A DNA stretch of 64,000 nt, taken from the NCBI GenBank assembly GCA_963680875.1, contig OY804583.1, positions 34,647,331 to 34,711,330 of the forward strand, in the 5' to 3' direction. Shown in pieces: positions 1 to 12,300 of the stretch. The notes beneath the pieces were generated by a model. The model was not told the DNA's origin, did no database searches, and saw nothing but the letters and a program-made list of their open reading frames with translations. The stretch is from Bathymodiolus brooksi. Taxonomy: Eukaryota > Mollusca > Bivalvia > Mytilida > Modiolidae. Made by a program: the position numbers and the translations under genes. Every line of letters begins with the position of its first letter. Positions within the stretch are counted from its first letter, which is position 1.

Positions 1-566
1 ATGAGTACCATGGTATCACAGTTTAAATGTATTCTCTTTCAATCATGAGTACCATGGTATCACAGTTTAAATGTATTCTTTGTCAATCATGAGTACCATG
101 GTATCACAGTTTAAATGTATTCTGTGTCAATCATGATTACCATGGTATCACAGTTTAGATGTATTCTCTGTCAATCATGAGTACCATGGTATCACAGTTT
201 AAATGTATTCTGTGTCAATTATGAGTACCATGGTATCACAGTTTAGATGTATTCTCTATCAATCATGAGTACCAGGGTATCACAGTAAATCTGGAGTACC
301 ATGGTATCACAGTTTAGATGCATTCTCTTTCAATCATGAGTACCATGGTATCACAGTAAATCATGAGTACCATGGTATCACAATTTAGATGTATTCTCTT
401 TCAATCATGAGTACCATGGTATCACAATTTAGATGTATTCTCTGACAATCATGAGTACCATGGTATCACAGTTTAAATGTATTCTCTGTCAATCATGAGT
501 ACCATGGTATCACAGTTTAAATGTATTCTCTGTCAATCATGAGTACCATGGTATCACAGTTTAAGT
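1..566 (+). repeat. Left-edge block, matches the right edge
   Basis: This stretch carries the series GATTACC unit, TTTAGATG unit, TTCTGTGTC unit, CCAGGG unit, GTAAATCTGG, TTTAGATGCATTC unit and a second GTAAATC unit. The same series occurs at the other end of the window at an offset of 63,434 bp (GTAAATCTGG at 285 and at 63,719) and, in a copy with private changes, at 60,385. Only these three cassettes have CTGG after GTAAAT; the other 19 have CAGG or TTAGG. There are scattered single-base differences between the copies. Confidence 0.85.
265..362 (+). repeat. 27-44-27 cassette, CTGG type
   Basis: The cassette is a 27-bp unit with CCAGGG (265-291), a 44-bp unit with TTTAGATGCATTC, and a second 27-bp unit (336-362). 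In the 27-bp units CACAGTTT...TCAATC is reduced to CACAGTAAATC, a net loss of 17 bp. I count 22 such cassettes in the window. They start at 265, 13470, 15135, 16675, 17429, 18273, 19840, 23384, 24750, 28295, 31183, 34071, 35611, 39112, 44092, 49504, 50214, 52015, 59739, 60365, 62989 and 63699. None lies between 363 and 13,469. The CTGG types are those at 265, 60365 and 63699. Confidence 0.9.
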
Positions 567-840
567 GTATTCTCTGTCAATCATGAGTACCATGGTATCA
601 CAGTTTAAATGTATTCTGTCAATCATGAGTACTATGGTATCACAGTTTAAATGTATTCTGTCAATCATGAGTACCATGGTATCACAGTTTAAATGTATTC
701 TCTTTCAATCATGAGTATCATGGTATCACAGTTTAAATGTATTCTCTGTCAATCATGAGTACCATGATATCACAGTTTAAATGTATTCTGTCAATCATGA
801 GTACCATGGTATCACAGTTTAAATGTATTCTCTGTCAATC

Positions 841-882
841 ATGAGTACCATGGTATCACAGTTTAAATGTATTCTGTCAATC
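841..882 (+). repeat. 42-bp monomer form
   Basis: This unit is identical to the 44-bp form except that TTCTCTGTC is shortened to TTCTGTC, the loss of one CT. It is the second commonest length and recurs in regular places, usually followed by a GAGTACC or GAGTACT unit. The change is what slippage on a CT dinucleotide would give. A run of 42-bp units stays in one reading frame (42 is 14 codons) and briefly opens a frame of MSTMVSQFKCILSI repeats, until the next 44-bp unit closes it. Confidence 0.95.
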
Positions 883-1144
883 ATGAGTACCATGATTTCA
901 CAGTTTAAATGTATTCTCTGTCAATCATGAGTACCATGGTATCACAGTTTAAATATATTCTCTGTCACTCATGAGTACCATGGTATCACAGTTTAAATGT
1001 ATTCTCTGTCAATCATGAGTACCATGGTATCACAGTTTAAATGTATTCTATGTCAATCATCAGTACCATGGTAACACAGTTTAAATGTATTCTCTGTCAA
1101 TCATGAGTACCATGGTATCACACTTTAAATGTATTCTCTGTCAA

Positions 1145-1173
1145 TCATGAGTACCATGGTATCACAGTTTAAA
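1145..1173. other. Three palindromes inside each monomer
   Basis: The prototype holds three perfect inverted sequences: TCATGA at 1145-1150 (spanning the monomer joint), TACCATGGTA at 1152-1161 and TTTAAA at 1168-1173. CCATGG, TCATGA and TTTAAA are recognition sites of NcoI, BspHI and DraI, so most of the array should fall to a ladder of about 42-44 bp with these enzymes. Variants that break the central palindrome (CTATGG, CATAG, CATGA, CCAGGG) mark higher-order blocks and would give longer fragments. Whether the palindromes bind a protein or form hairpins cannot be judged from sequence alone. Confidence 0.9.
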
Positions 1174-1190
1174 TGTATTCTCTGTCAATC
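1147..1190 (+). repeat. Prototype 44-bp monomer
   Basis: This is a clean copy of the commonest unit and serves as the reference for the array. It begins ATGAGTACC and ends CTGTCAATC. Common single-base variants elsewhere are CACAATTTAGATG for CACAGTTTAAATG, GAGTACTATGG for GAGTACCATGG, CATAGTATC, CATGATATC or CATGATTTC for CATGGTATC, GTAACACAG or GTAGCACAG for GTATCACAG, CACACTTTAA, AAATATATTC and TAAGTGTATTC. Each variant recurs at set places in the higher-order blocks, so they work as block markers rather than random noise. The phase chosen, starting at ATG, is arbitrary. Confidence 0.97.
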
Positions 1191-1579
1191 ATGAGTACCA
1201 TGATATCACAGTTTAAATGTATTCTGTCAATCATGAGTACCATGGTATCACAGTTTAAATGTATTCTCTGTCAATCATGAGTACCATGGTATCACAGTTT
1301 AAATGTATTCTGTCAATCATGAGTACCATGATTTCACAGTTTAAATGTATTCTCTGTCAATCATGAGTACCATGGTATCACAGTTTAAATATATTCTCTG
1401 TCAATCATGAGTACCATGGTATCACAGTTTAAATGTATTCTGTCAATCATGAGTACCATGATATCACAGTTTAAATGTATTCTGTCAATCATGAGTACCA
1501 TGGTATCACAGCTTAAATGTATTCTCTGTCAATCATGAGTACCATGGTATCACAGTTTAAATGTATTCTGTCAATCATG

Positions 1580-3060
1580 AGTACCATGGTTTCACAGTTT
1601 AAATGTATTCTCTGTCAATCATGAGTACCATGGTATCACAGTTTAAATATATTCTCTGTCAATCATGAGTACCATGGTATCACAGTTTAAATGTATTCTG
1701 TGTCAATCATGAGTACCATGGTATCACAGTTTAAATGTATTCTCTGTCAATCATGAGTACCATGGTATCAGAGTTTAATGTATTCTCTTTCAATCATGAG
1801 TACCATGATATCACAGTTTAAATGTATTCTGTCAATCATGAGGACCATGGTATCACAGTTTAAATGTATTCTCTGTCAATCATGAGTACCATGGTATCAC
1901 AGTTTAAATATATTCTCTGTCAATCATGAGTACCATGGTATCACAGTTTAAATGTATTCTATGTCAATCATGAGTACCATGGTAACACAGTTTAAATGTA
2001 TTCTCTGTCAATCATGAGTACCATGGTATCACACTTTAAATGTATTCTCTGTCAATCATGAGTACCATGGTAACACAGTTTAAATGTATTCTCTGTCAAT
2101 CATGAGTACCATGGTATCACAGTTTAAATGTATTTTCTGTCAATCATGAGTACCATGATATCACAGTTTAAATGTATTCTCTGTCAATCATGAGTACCAT
2201 GGTATCACAGTTTAAATGTATTCTCTGTCAATCATGAGTACCATGGTATCACAGTTTAAATGTATTCTCTGTCAATCATGAGTACCATGGTATCACAGTT
2301 TAAATGTATTCTCTTTCAATTATGAGTACCATGATATCACTGTTTAAATGTATTCTGTCAATCATGAGTACCATGGTATCACAGTTTAAATGTATTCTGT
2401 CAATCATGAGTACCATGGTATCACAGTTTAAATGTATTCTCTTTCAATCATGAGTACCATGGTATCACAGTTTAAATGTATTCTCTGTCAATCATGAGTA
2501 CCATGGTATCACAGTTTAAATGTATTCTCTCTCAATCATGAGTACCATGGTATAACAGTTTAAATGTATTCTGTCAATCATGAGTACCATGATTTCACAG
2601 TTTAAATGTATTCTCTGTCAATCATGAGTACCATGATTTCACAGTTTAAATGTATTCTCTGTCAATCATGAGTACCATGGTATCACAGTTTAAATGTATT
2701 CTCTGTCAATCATGAGTACAATGGTATCACAGTTTAAATGTATTCTCTGTCAATCATGAGTACCATGGTATCGCAGTTTAAATCTATTCTCTTTCAATCA
2801 TGAGTACCATGGTATCACAGTTTAAATGTATTCTCTTTCAATCATGAGTACTATGGTATCACAGTTTAAATGTATTCTGTCAATCATGTGTACCATGGTA
2901 TCACAGTTTAAATGTATTCTCTGTCAATCATGAGTACCATAGTATCACAGTTTAAATGTATTCTCTGTCAATCATGAGTACCATGGTATCACAGTTTAAG
3001 TGTATTCTCTGTCAATCATGAGTACCATGGTATCACAGTTTAAATGTATTCTGTCAATCA
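1580..3060 (+). repeat. Source-type copy of the 3,704-bp offset segment
   Basis: This segment matches about 5,284-6,770 at a constant offset of 3,704 bp. Shared markers are CATGGTTTC (1587/5291), TTCTGTGTC (about 1698/5402), TTTAATG (1774/5478), TATTTTCTG (2131/5835), TATCACTG (2337/6041), TCGCAGTTTAAATCTATTC (2771/6475) and GTGTACC (about 2887/6591). No net indel occurs over 1.4 kb. The same marker order appears again at 8.0-9.3 kb, and in part at 10.6-11.9 kb and 14.1-14.7 kb. This is therefore the repeating core of the left part of the array. Confidence 0.8.
2771..2776 (+). other. Example of the CpG-bearing TCGCAG variant unit
   Basis: The prototype has no CpG. One variant, TATCGCAG in place of TATCACAG, recurs about forty times at set block positions; examples are 6475, 9050, about 12396, 20434, 39715, 44695 and 62439. 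It nearly always sits just before a TTCTCTTTC unit. Other CpGs are isolated: ATGCGTACC near 9.51 kb, TACCGTGG near 21.64 kb, TTCGGTGTC near 49.36, 59.60 and 62.85 kb, and TATCCGTTT near 49.48 kb. Confidence 0.85.
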
Positions 3061-4266
3061 TGAGTACTATGGTATCACAGTTTAAATGTATTCTGTCAAT
3101 CATGAGTACCATGGTATCACAGTTTAAATGTATTCTCTTTCAATCATGAGTATCATGGTATCACAGTTTAAATGTATTCTCTGTCAATCATGAGTACCAT
3201 GATATCACAGTTTGAATGTATTCTGTCAATCATGAGTACCATGGTATCACAGTTTAAATGTATTCTCTGTCAATCATGAGTACCATGGTATCACAGTTTA
3301 AATGTATTCTGTCAATCATGAGTACCATGATTTCACAGTTTAAATGTATTCTCTGTCAATCATGAGTACCATGGTATCACAGTTTAAATATATTCTCTGT
3401 CAATCATGAGTACCATGGTATCACAGTTTAAATGTATTCTGTCAATCATGAGTACCATGATATCACAGTTTAAATGTATTCTCTGTCAATCATGAGTACC
3501 ATGGTATCACAGTTTAAATATATTCTCTGTCAATCATGAGTACCATGGTATCACAGTTTAAATGTATTCTATGTCAATCATGAGTACCATGGTAACACAG
3601 TTTAAATGTATTCTCTGTCAATCATGAGTACCATGGTATCACACTTTAAATGTATTCTCTGTCAATCATGAGTACCATGGTATCACAGTTTAAATGTATT
3701 CTCTGTCAATCATGAGTACCATGATATCACAGTTTAAATGTATTCTGTCAATCATGAGTACCATGGTATCACAGTTTAAATGTATTCTCTGTCAATCATG
3801 AGTACCATGGTATCACAGTTTAAATGTATTCTCTGTCAATCATGAGTACCATGGTATCACAGTTTAAATGTATTCTGTCAATCATGAGTACCATGATTTC
3901 ACAGTTTAAATGTATTCTCTGTCAATCATGAGTACCATGATTTCACAGTTTAAATGTATTCTCTGTCAATCATGAGTACCATGGTTTCACAGTTTAAATG
4001 TATTCTCTGTCAATCATGAGTACCATGGTATCACAGTTTAAATATATTCTCTGTAAATCATGAGTACCATGGTATCACAGTTTAAATGTATTCTGTGTCA
4101 ATCATGAGTACCATGGTATCACAGTTTAAATGTATTCTCTGTCAATCATGAGTACCATGGTATCACAGTTTAATGTATTCTCTTTCAATCATGAGTACCA
4201 TGATATCACAGTTTAAATGTATTCTGTCAATCATGAGGACCATGGTATCACAGTTTAAATGTATTC

Positions 4267-7200
4267 TCTGTCAATCATGAGTACCATGGTATCACAGTTT
4301 AAATATATTCTCTGTCAATCATGAGTACCATGGTATCACAATTTAAATGTATTCTCTGTCAATCATGAGTACCATGGTATCACAATTTAGATGTATTCTC
4401 TTTCAATCATGAATGCCATGGTATCACAGTTTAAATGTATTCTGTCATTCATGAGTACCATGGTATCACAGTTTAAATGTATTCTCTGTCAATCATGAGT
4501 ACCATGGTATCACAATTTAAATGTATTCTCTGTCAATCATGAGTACCATGGTATCACAATTTAGATGTATTCTCTTTCAATCATGAGTACCATGGTATCA
4601 CAATTTAGATGTATTCTCTGACAATCATGAGTACTATGGTATCATAGTTTAAATGTATTCTCTGTCAATCATGAGTACCAGGGTATCACAATTTAGATGT
4701 ATTCTCTTTCAATCATGAGTACCATGGTATCACAATTTAGATGTATTCTCTGACAATCATGAGTACCATGGTATCACAGTTTAAATGTATTCTCTGTCAA
4801 TCATGAGTACCATGGTATCACAGTTTAAATGTATTCTCTTTCAATCATGAGTACCATGATATCACAGTTTAAATGTATTCTGTCAATCATGAGTACCATG
4901 GTATCACAGTTTAAATGTATTCTATGTCAATCATGAGTACCATGGTAACACAGTTTAAATGTATTCTCTGTCAATCATGAGTACCATGGTATCACAGTTT
5001 AAATGTATTCTCTGTCAATCATGAGTACCATGATATCACAGTTTAAATGTATTCTGTCAATCATGAGTACCATGGTATCACAGTTTAAATGTATTCTCTG
5101 TCAATCATGAGTACCATGGTATCACAGTTTAAATGTATTCTCTGTCAATCATGAGTACCATGGTATCACAGTTTAAATGTATTCTGTCAATCATGAGTAC
5201 CATGATTTCACAGTTTAAATGTATTCTCTGTCAATCATGAGTACCATGATTTCACAGTTTAAATGTATTCTCTGTCAATCATGAGTACCATGGTTTCACA
5301 GTTTAAATGTATTCTCTGTCAATCATGAGTACCATGGTATCACAGTTTAAATATATTCTCTGTCAATCATGAGTACCATGGTATCACAGTTTAAATGTAT
5401 TCTGTGTCAATCATGAGTACCATGGTATCACAGTTTAAATGTATTCTCTGTCAATCATGAGTACCATGGTATCACAGTTTAATGTATTCTCTTTCAATCA
5501 TGAGTACCATGATATCACAGTTTAAATGTATTCTGTCAATCATGAGGACCATGGTATCACAGTTTAAATGTATTCTCTGTCAATCATGAGTACCATGGTA
5601 TCACAGTTTAAATATATTCTCTGTCAATCATGAGTACCATGGTATCACAGTTTAAATGTATTCTATGTCAATCATGAGTACCATGGTAACACAGTTTAAA
5701 TGTATTCTCTGTCAATCATGAGTACCATGGTATCACACTTTAAATGTATTCTCTGTCAATCATGAGTACCATGGTAGCACAGTTTAAATGTATTCTCTGT
5801 CAATCATGAGTACCATGGTATCACAGTTTAAATGTATTTTCTGTCAATCATGAGTACCATGATATCACAGTTTAAATGTATTCTCTGTCAATCATGAGTA
5901 CCATGGTATCACAGTTTAAATGTATTCTCTGTCAATCATGAGTACCATGGTATCACAGTTTAAATGTATTCTCTGTCAATCATGAGTACCATGGTATCAC
6001 AGTTTAAATGTATTCTCTTTCAATCATGAGTACCATGATATCACTGTTTAAATGTATTCTGTCAATCATGAGTACCATGGTATCACAGTTTAAATGTATT
6101 CTGTCAATCATGAGTACCATGGTATCACAGTTTAAATGTATTCTCTTTCAATCATGAGTACCATGGTATCACAGTTTAAATGTATTCTCTGTCAATCATG
6201 AGTACCATGGTATCACAGTTTAAATGTATTCTCTGTCAATCATGAGTACCATGGTATCACAGTTTAAATGTATTCTGTCAATCATGAGTACCATGATTTC
6301 ACAGTTTAAATGTATTCTCTGTCAATCATGAGTACCATGATTTCACAGTTTAAATGTATTCTCTGTCAATCATGAGTACCATGGTATCACAGTTTAAATG
6401 TATTCTCTGTCAATCATGAGTACAATGGTATCACAGTTTAAATGTATTCTCTGTCAATCATGAGTACCATGGTATCGCAGTTTAAATCTATTCTCTTTCA
6501 ATCATGAGTACCATGGTATCACAGTTTAAATGTATTCTCTTTCAATCATGAGTACTATGGTATCACAGTTTAAATGTATTCTGTCAATCATGTGTACCAT
6601 GGTATCACAGTTTAAATGTATTCTCTGTCAATCATGAGTACCATAGTATCACAGTTTAAATGTATTCTCTGTCAATCATGAGTACCATGGTATCACAGTT
6701 TAAGTGTATTCTCTGTCAATCATGAGTACCATGGTATCACAGTTTAAATGTATTCTGTCAATCATGAGTACTATGGTATCACAGTTTAAATGTATTCTCT
6801 GTCAATCATGAGTACCATAGTATCACAGTTTAAATGTATTCTCTGTCAATCATGAGTACCATGGTATCACAGTTTAAATATATTCTCTGTCAATCATGAG
6901 TACCATGGTATCACAATTTAAATGTATTCTCTGTCAATCATGAGTACCATGGTATCACAATTTAGATGTATTCTCTTTCAATCATGAATGCCATGGTATC
7001 ACAGTTTAAATGTATTCTGTCATTCATGAGTACCATGGTATCACAGTTTAAATGTATTCTCTGTCAATCATGAGTACCATGGTATCACAATTTAAATGTA
7101 TTCTCTGTCAATCATGAGTACCATGGTATCACAATTTAGATGTATTCTCTTTCAATCATGAGTACCATGGTATCACAATTTAGATGTATTCTCTGACAAT

Positions 7201-9367
7201 CATGAGTACTATGGTATCATAGTTTAAATGTATTCTCTGTCAATCATGAGTACCAGGGTATCACAATTTAGATGTATTCTCTTTCAATCATGAGTACCAT
7301 GGTATCACAATTTAGATGTATTCTCTGACAATCATGAGTACCATGGTATCACAGTTTAAATGTATTCTCTGTCAATCATGAGTACCATGGTATCACAGTT
7401 TAAATGTATTCTCTTTCAATCATGAGTACCATGATATCACAGTTTAAATGTATTCTGTCAATCATGAGTACCATGGTATCACAGTTTAAATGTATTCTAT
7501 GTCAATCATGAGTACCATGGTAACACAGTTTAAATGTATTCTCTGTCAATCATGAGTACCATGGTATCACAGTTTAAATGTATTCTCTGTCAATCATGAG
7601 TACCATGATATCACAGTTTAAATGTATTCTGTCAATCATGAGTACCATGGTATCACAGTTTAAATGTATTCTCTGTCAATCATGAGTACCATGGTATCAC
7701 AGTTTAAATGTATTCTCTGTCAATCATGAGTACCATGGTATCACAGTTTAAATGTATTCTGTCAATCATGAGTACCATGATTTCACAGTTTAAATGTATT
7801 CTCTGTCAATCATGAGTACCATGATTTCACAGTTTAAATGTATTCTCTGTCAATCATGAGTACCATGGTTTCACAGTTTAAATGTATTCTCTGTCAATCA
7901 TGAGTACCATGGTATCACAGTTTAAATATATTCTCTGTCAATCATGAGTACCATGGTATCACAGTTTAAATGTATTCTGTGTCAATCATGAGTACCATGG
8001 TATCACAGTTTAAATGTATTCTCTGTCAATCATGAGTACCATGGTATCACAGTTTAATGTATTCTCTTTCAATCATGAGTACCATGATATCACAGTTTAA
8101 ATGTATTCTGTCAATCATGAGGACCATGGTATCACAGTTTAAATGTATTCTCTGTCAATCATGAGTACCATGGTATCACAGTTTAAATATATTCTCTGTC
8201 AATCATGAGTACCATGGTATCACAGTTTAAATGTATTCTATGTCAATCATGAGTACCATGGTAACACAGTTTAAATGTATTCTCTGTCAATCATGAGTAC
8301 CATGGTATCACACTTTAAATGTATTCTCTGTCAATCATGAGTACCATGGTAGCACAGTTTAAATGTATTCTCTGTCAATCATGAGTACCATGGTATCACA
8401 GTTTAAATGTATTTTCTGTCAATCATGAGTACCATGATATCACAGTTTAAATGTATTCTCTGTCAATCATGAGTACCATGGTATCACAGTTTAAATGTAT
8501 TCTCTGTCAATCATGAGTACCATGGTATCACAGTTTAAATGTATTCTCTGTCAATCATGAGTACCATGGTATCACAGTTTAAATGTATTCTCTTTCAATC
8601 ATGAGTACCATGATATCACTGTTTAAATGTATTCTGTCAATCATGAGTACCATGGTATCACAGTTTAAATGTATTCTGTCAATCATGAGTACCATGGTAT
8701 CACAGTTTAAATGTATTCTCTTTCAATCATGAGTACCATGGTATCACAGTTTAAATGTATTCTCTGTCAATCATGAGTACCATGGTATCACAGTTTAAAT
8801 GTATTCTCTGTCAATCATGAGTACCATGGTATCACAGTTTAAATGTATTCTGTCAATCATGAGTACCATGATTTCACAGTTTAAATGTATTCTCTGTCAA
8901 TCATGAGTACCATGATTTCACAGTTTAAATGTATTCTCTGTCAATCATGAGTACCATGGTATCACAGTTTAAATGTATTCTCTGTCAATCATGAGTACAA
9001 TGGTATCACAGTTTAAATGTATTCTCTGTCAATCATGAGTACCATGGTATCGCAGTTTAAATCTATTCTCTTTCAATCATGAGTACCATGGTATCACAGT
9101 TTAAATGTATTCTCTTTCAATCATGAGTACTATGGTATCACAGTTTAAATGTATTCTGTCAATCATGTGTACCATGGTATCACAGTTTAAATGTATTCTC
9201 TGTCAATCATGAGTACCATAGTATCACAGTTTAAATGTATTCTCTGTCAATCATGAGTACCATGGTATCACAGTTTAAGTGTATTCTCTGTCAATCATGA
9301 GTACCATGGTATCACAGTTTAAATGTATTCTGTCAATCATGAGTACTATGGTATCACAGTTTAAATG
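4267..9367 (+). repeat. 2,575-bp tandem duplication (two copies)
   Basis: A period of exactly 2,575 bp runs across this stretch. AAATATATTC is at 4301 and 6876, the rare GAATGCC at 4411 and 6986, TTTAATG at 5478 and 8053, and the TCGCAG unit at 6475 and 9050. The copies separate at the left where GAGGACCATGG faces GAGTACCATAG (about 4235/6810). They separate at the right where TTCTCTGTC faces TTCTGTC (about 6790/9365). Copy 1 is roughly 4.27-6.79 kb and copy 2 roughly 6.84-9.37 kb. Few differences are visible by eye, so the event is recent relative to divergence among monomers. Confidence 0.85.
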
Positions 9368-12300
9368 TATTCTGTCAATCATGAGTACCATGGTATCACA
9401 GTTTAAATGTATTCTCTTTCAATCATGAGTATCATGGTATCACAGTTTAAATGTATTCTCTGTCAATCATGAGTACCATGATATCACAGTTTGAATGTAT
9501 TCTGTCAATCATGCGTACCATGGTATCACAGTTTAAATGTATTCTCTATCAATCATGAGTACTATGGTATCACAGTTTAAATGTATTCTGTCAATAATGA
9601 ATACCATGATTTCACAGTTTAAATGTATTCTCTGTCAATCATGAGTACCATGGTATCACAGTTTAAATATATTCTCTGTCAATCATGAGTACCATGGTAT
9701 CACAGTTTAAATGTATTCTGTCAATCATGAGTACCATGATATCACAGTTTAAATGTATTCTCTGTCAATCATGAGTACCATGGTATCACAGTTTAAATAT
9801 ATTCTCTGTCAATCATGAGTACCATGGTATCACAGTTTAAATGTATTCTATGTCAATCATGAGTACCATGGTAACACAGTTTAAATGTATTCTCTGTCAA
9901 TCATGAGTACCATGGTATCACACTTTAAATGTATTCTCTGTCAATCATGAGTACCATAGTATCACAGTTTAAATGTATTCTCTGTCAATCATGAGTACCA
10001 TGATATCACAGTTTAAATGTATTCTGTCAATCATGAGTACCATGGTATCACAGTTTAAATGTATTCTCTGTCAATCATGAGTACCATGGTATCACAGTTT
10101 AAATGTATTCTGTCAATCATGAGTACCATGATTTCACAGTTTAAATGTATTCTCTGTCAATCATGAGTACCATGGTATCACAGTTTAAATATATTCTCTG
10201 TCAATCATGAGTACCATGGTATCACAGTTTAAATGTATTCTGTCAATCATGAGTACCATGGTATCACAGTTTAAATATATTCTCTGTCAATCATGAGTAC
10301 CATGGTATCACAGTTTAAATGTATTCTGTCAATCATGAGTACCATGGTATCACAGCTTAAATGTATTCTGTCAATCATGAGTACCATGATATCACAGTTT
10401 AAATGTATTCTGTCAATCATGAGTACCATGGTATCACAGCTTAAATGTATTCTCTGTCAATCATGAGTACCATGGTATCACAGTTTAAATGTATTCTGTC
10501 AATCATGAGTACCATGGTTTCACAGTTTAAATGTATTCTCTGTCAATCATGAGTACCATGGTATCACAGTTTAAATGTATTCTCTGTCAATCATGAGTAC
10601 CATGGTATCACAGTTTAAATGTATTCTGTGTCAATCATGAGTACCATGGTATCACAGTTTAAATGTATTCTCTGTCAATCATGAGTACCATGGTATCACA
10701 GTTTAATGTATTCTCTTTCAATCATGAGTACCATGATATCACAGTTTAAATGTATTCTGTCAATCATGAGGACCATGGTATCACAGTTTAAATGTATTCT
10801 CTGTCAATCATGAGTACCATGGTATCACAGTTTAAATATATTCTCTGTCAATCATGAGTACCATGGTATCACAGTTTAAATGTATTCTATGTCAATCATG
10901 AGTACCATGGTATCACAGTTTAAATGTATTCTATGTCAATCATGAGTACCATGGTAACACAGTTTAAATGTATTCTCTGTCAATCATGAGTACCATGGTA
11001 ACACAGTTTAAATGTATTCTCTGTCAATCATGAGTACCATGGTATCACAGTTTAAATGTATTTTCTGTCAATCATGAGTACCATGATATCACAGTTTAAA
11101 TGTATTCTCTGTCAATCATGAGTACCATGGTATCACAGTTTAAATGTATTCTCTGTCAATCATGAGTACCATGGTATCACAGTTTAAATGTATTCTCTGT
11201 CAATCATGAGTACCATGGTATCACAGTTTAAATGTATTCTCTTTCAATCATGAGTACCATGATATCACTGTTTAAATGTATTCTGTCAATCATGAGTACC
11301 ATGGTATCACAGTTTAAATGTATTCTGTCAATCATGAGTACCATGGTATCACAGTTTAAATGTATTCTCTTTCAATCATGAGTACCATGGTATCACAGTT
11401 TAAATGTATTCTCTGTCAATCATGAGTACCATGGTATCACAGTTTAAATGTATTCTCTGTCAATCATGAGTACCATGGTATCACAGTTTAAATGTATTCT
11501 GTCAATCATGAGTACCATGATTTCACAGTTTAAATGTACTCTCTGTCAATCATGAGTACCATGATTTCACAGTTTAAATGTATTCTCTGTCAATCATGAG
11601 TACCATGGTATCACAGTTTAAATGTATTCTCTGTCAATCATGAGTACAATGGTATCACAGTTTAAATGTATTCTCTGTCAATCATGAGTACCATGGTATC
11701 GCAGTTTAAATGTATTCTCTTTCAATCATGAGTACCATGGTATCACAGTTTAAGTGTATTCCCTGTCAATCATGAGTACCATAGTATCACAGTTTAAATG
11801 TATTCTCTTTCAATCATGAGTACTATGGTATCACAGTTTAAATGTATTCTGTCAATCATGTGTACCATGGTATCACAGTATAAATGTATTCTCTGTCAAT
11901 CATGAGTACCATAGTATCACAGTTTAAATGTATTCTCTGTCAATCATGAGTACCATGGTATCACAGTTTAGATGTATTCTCTGTCAATCATGAGTACCAT
12001 GGTATCACAGTTTAAATGTATTCTCTTTCAATCATGAGTACCATGATATCACAGTTTAAATGTATTCTGTCAATCATGAGTACCATGGTATCACAGTTTA
12101 AATGTATTCTATGTCAATCATGAGTACCATGGTAACACAGTTTAAATGTATTCTGTCAATCATGAGTACCATGGTATCACAGTTTAAATGTATTCTCTGT
12201 CAATCATGAGTACCATGGTAACACAGTTTAAATGTATTCTCTGTCAATCATGAGTACCATGGTATCACACTTTAAATGTATTCTGTGTCAATCATGAGTA

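Larger units (their letters stand above)
540..4300 (+). repeat. Diverged duplicate pair, offset about 2.4-2.5 kb
   Basis: Marker units recur in the same order in two halves of this stretch. TTAAGTG is at 561 and 2996, GAGTATCATGG at 713 and 3148 (offset 2,435), the first TTCTATG at 1046 and 3567 (offset 2,521), and TTTAATG at 1774 and 4169 (offset 2,395). The offset shifts by about two or three monomers between markers. So whole units were gained or lost after the duplication, and the pair is older than the length-perfect duplications to the right. Nothing but satellite units is present. Confidence 0.75.

Noticed and set aside
1152..1161. TACCATGGTA as a translation start context (ACCATGG)
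   Set aside because: It resembles a good start context, but the frame that follows stops within about 15 codons in the standard unit. The match is an effect of the palindrome and recurs over a thousand times.
1168..1178. TTTAAATGTAT as a TATA-like promoter element
   Set aside because: It occurs in nearly every unit with no gene, start site or terminator nearby. AT-rich six-mers are expected at 34% G+C, so there is no support for promoter function.
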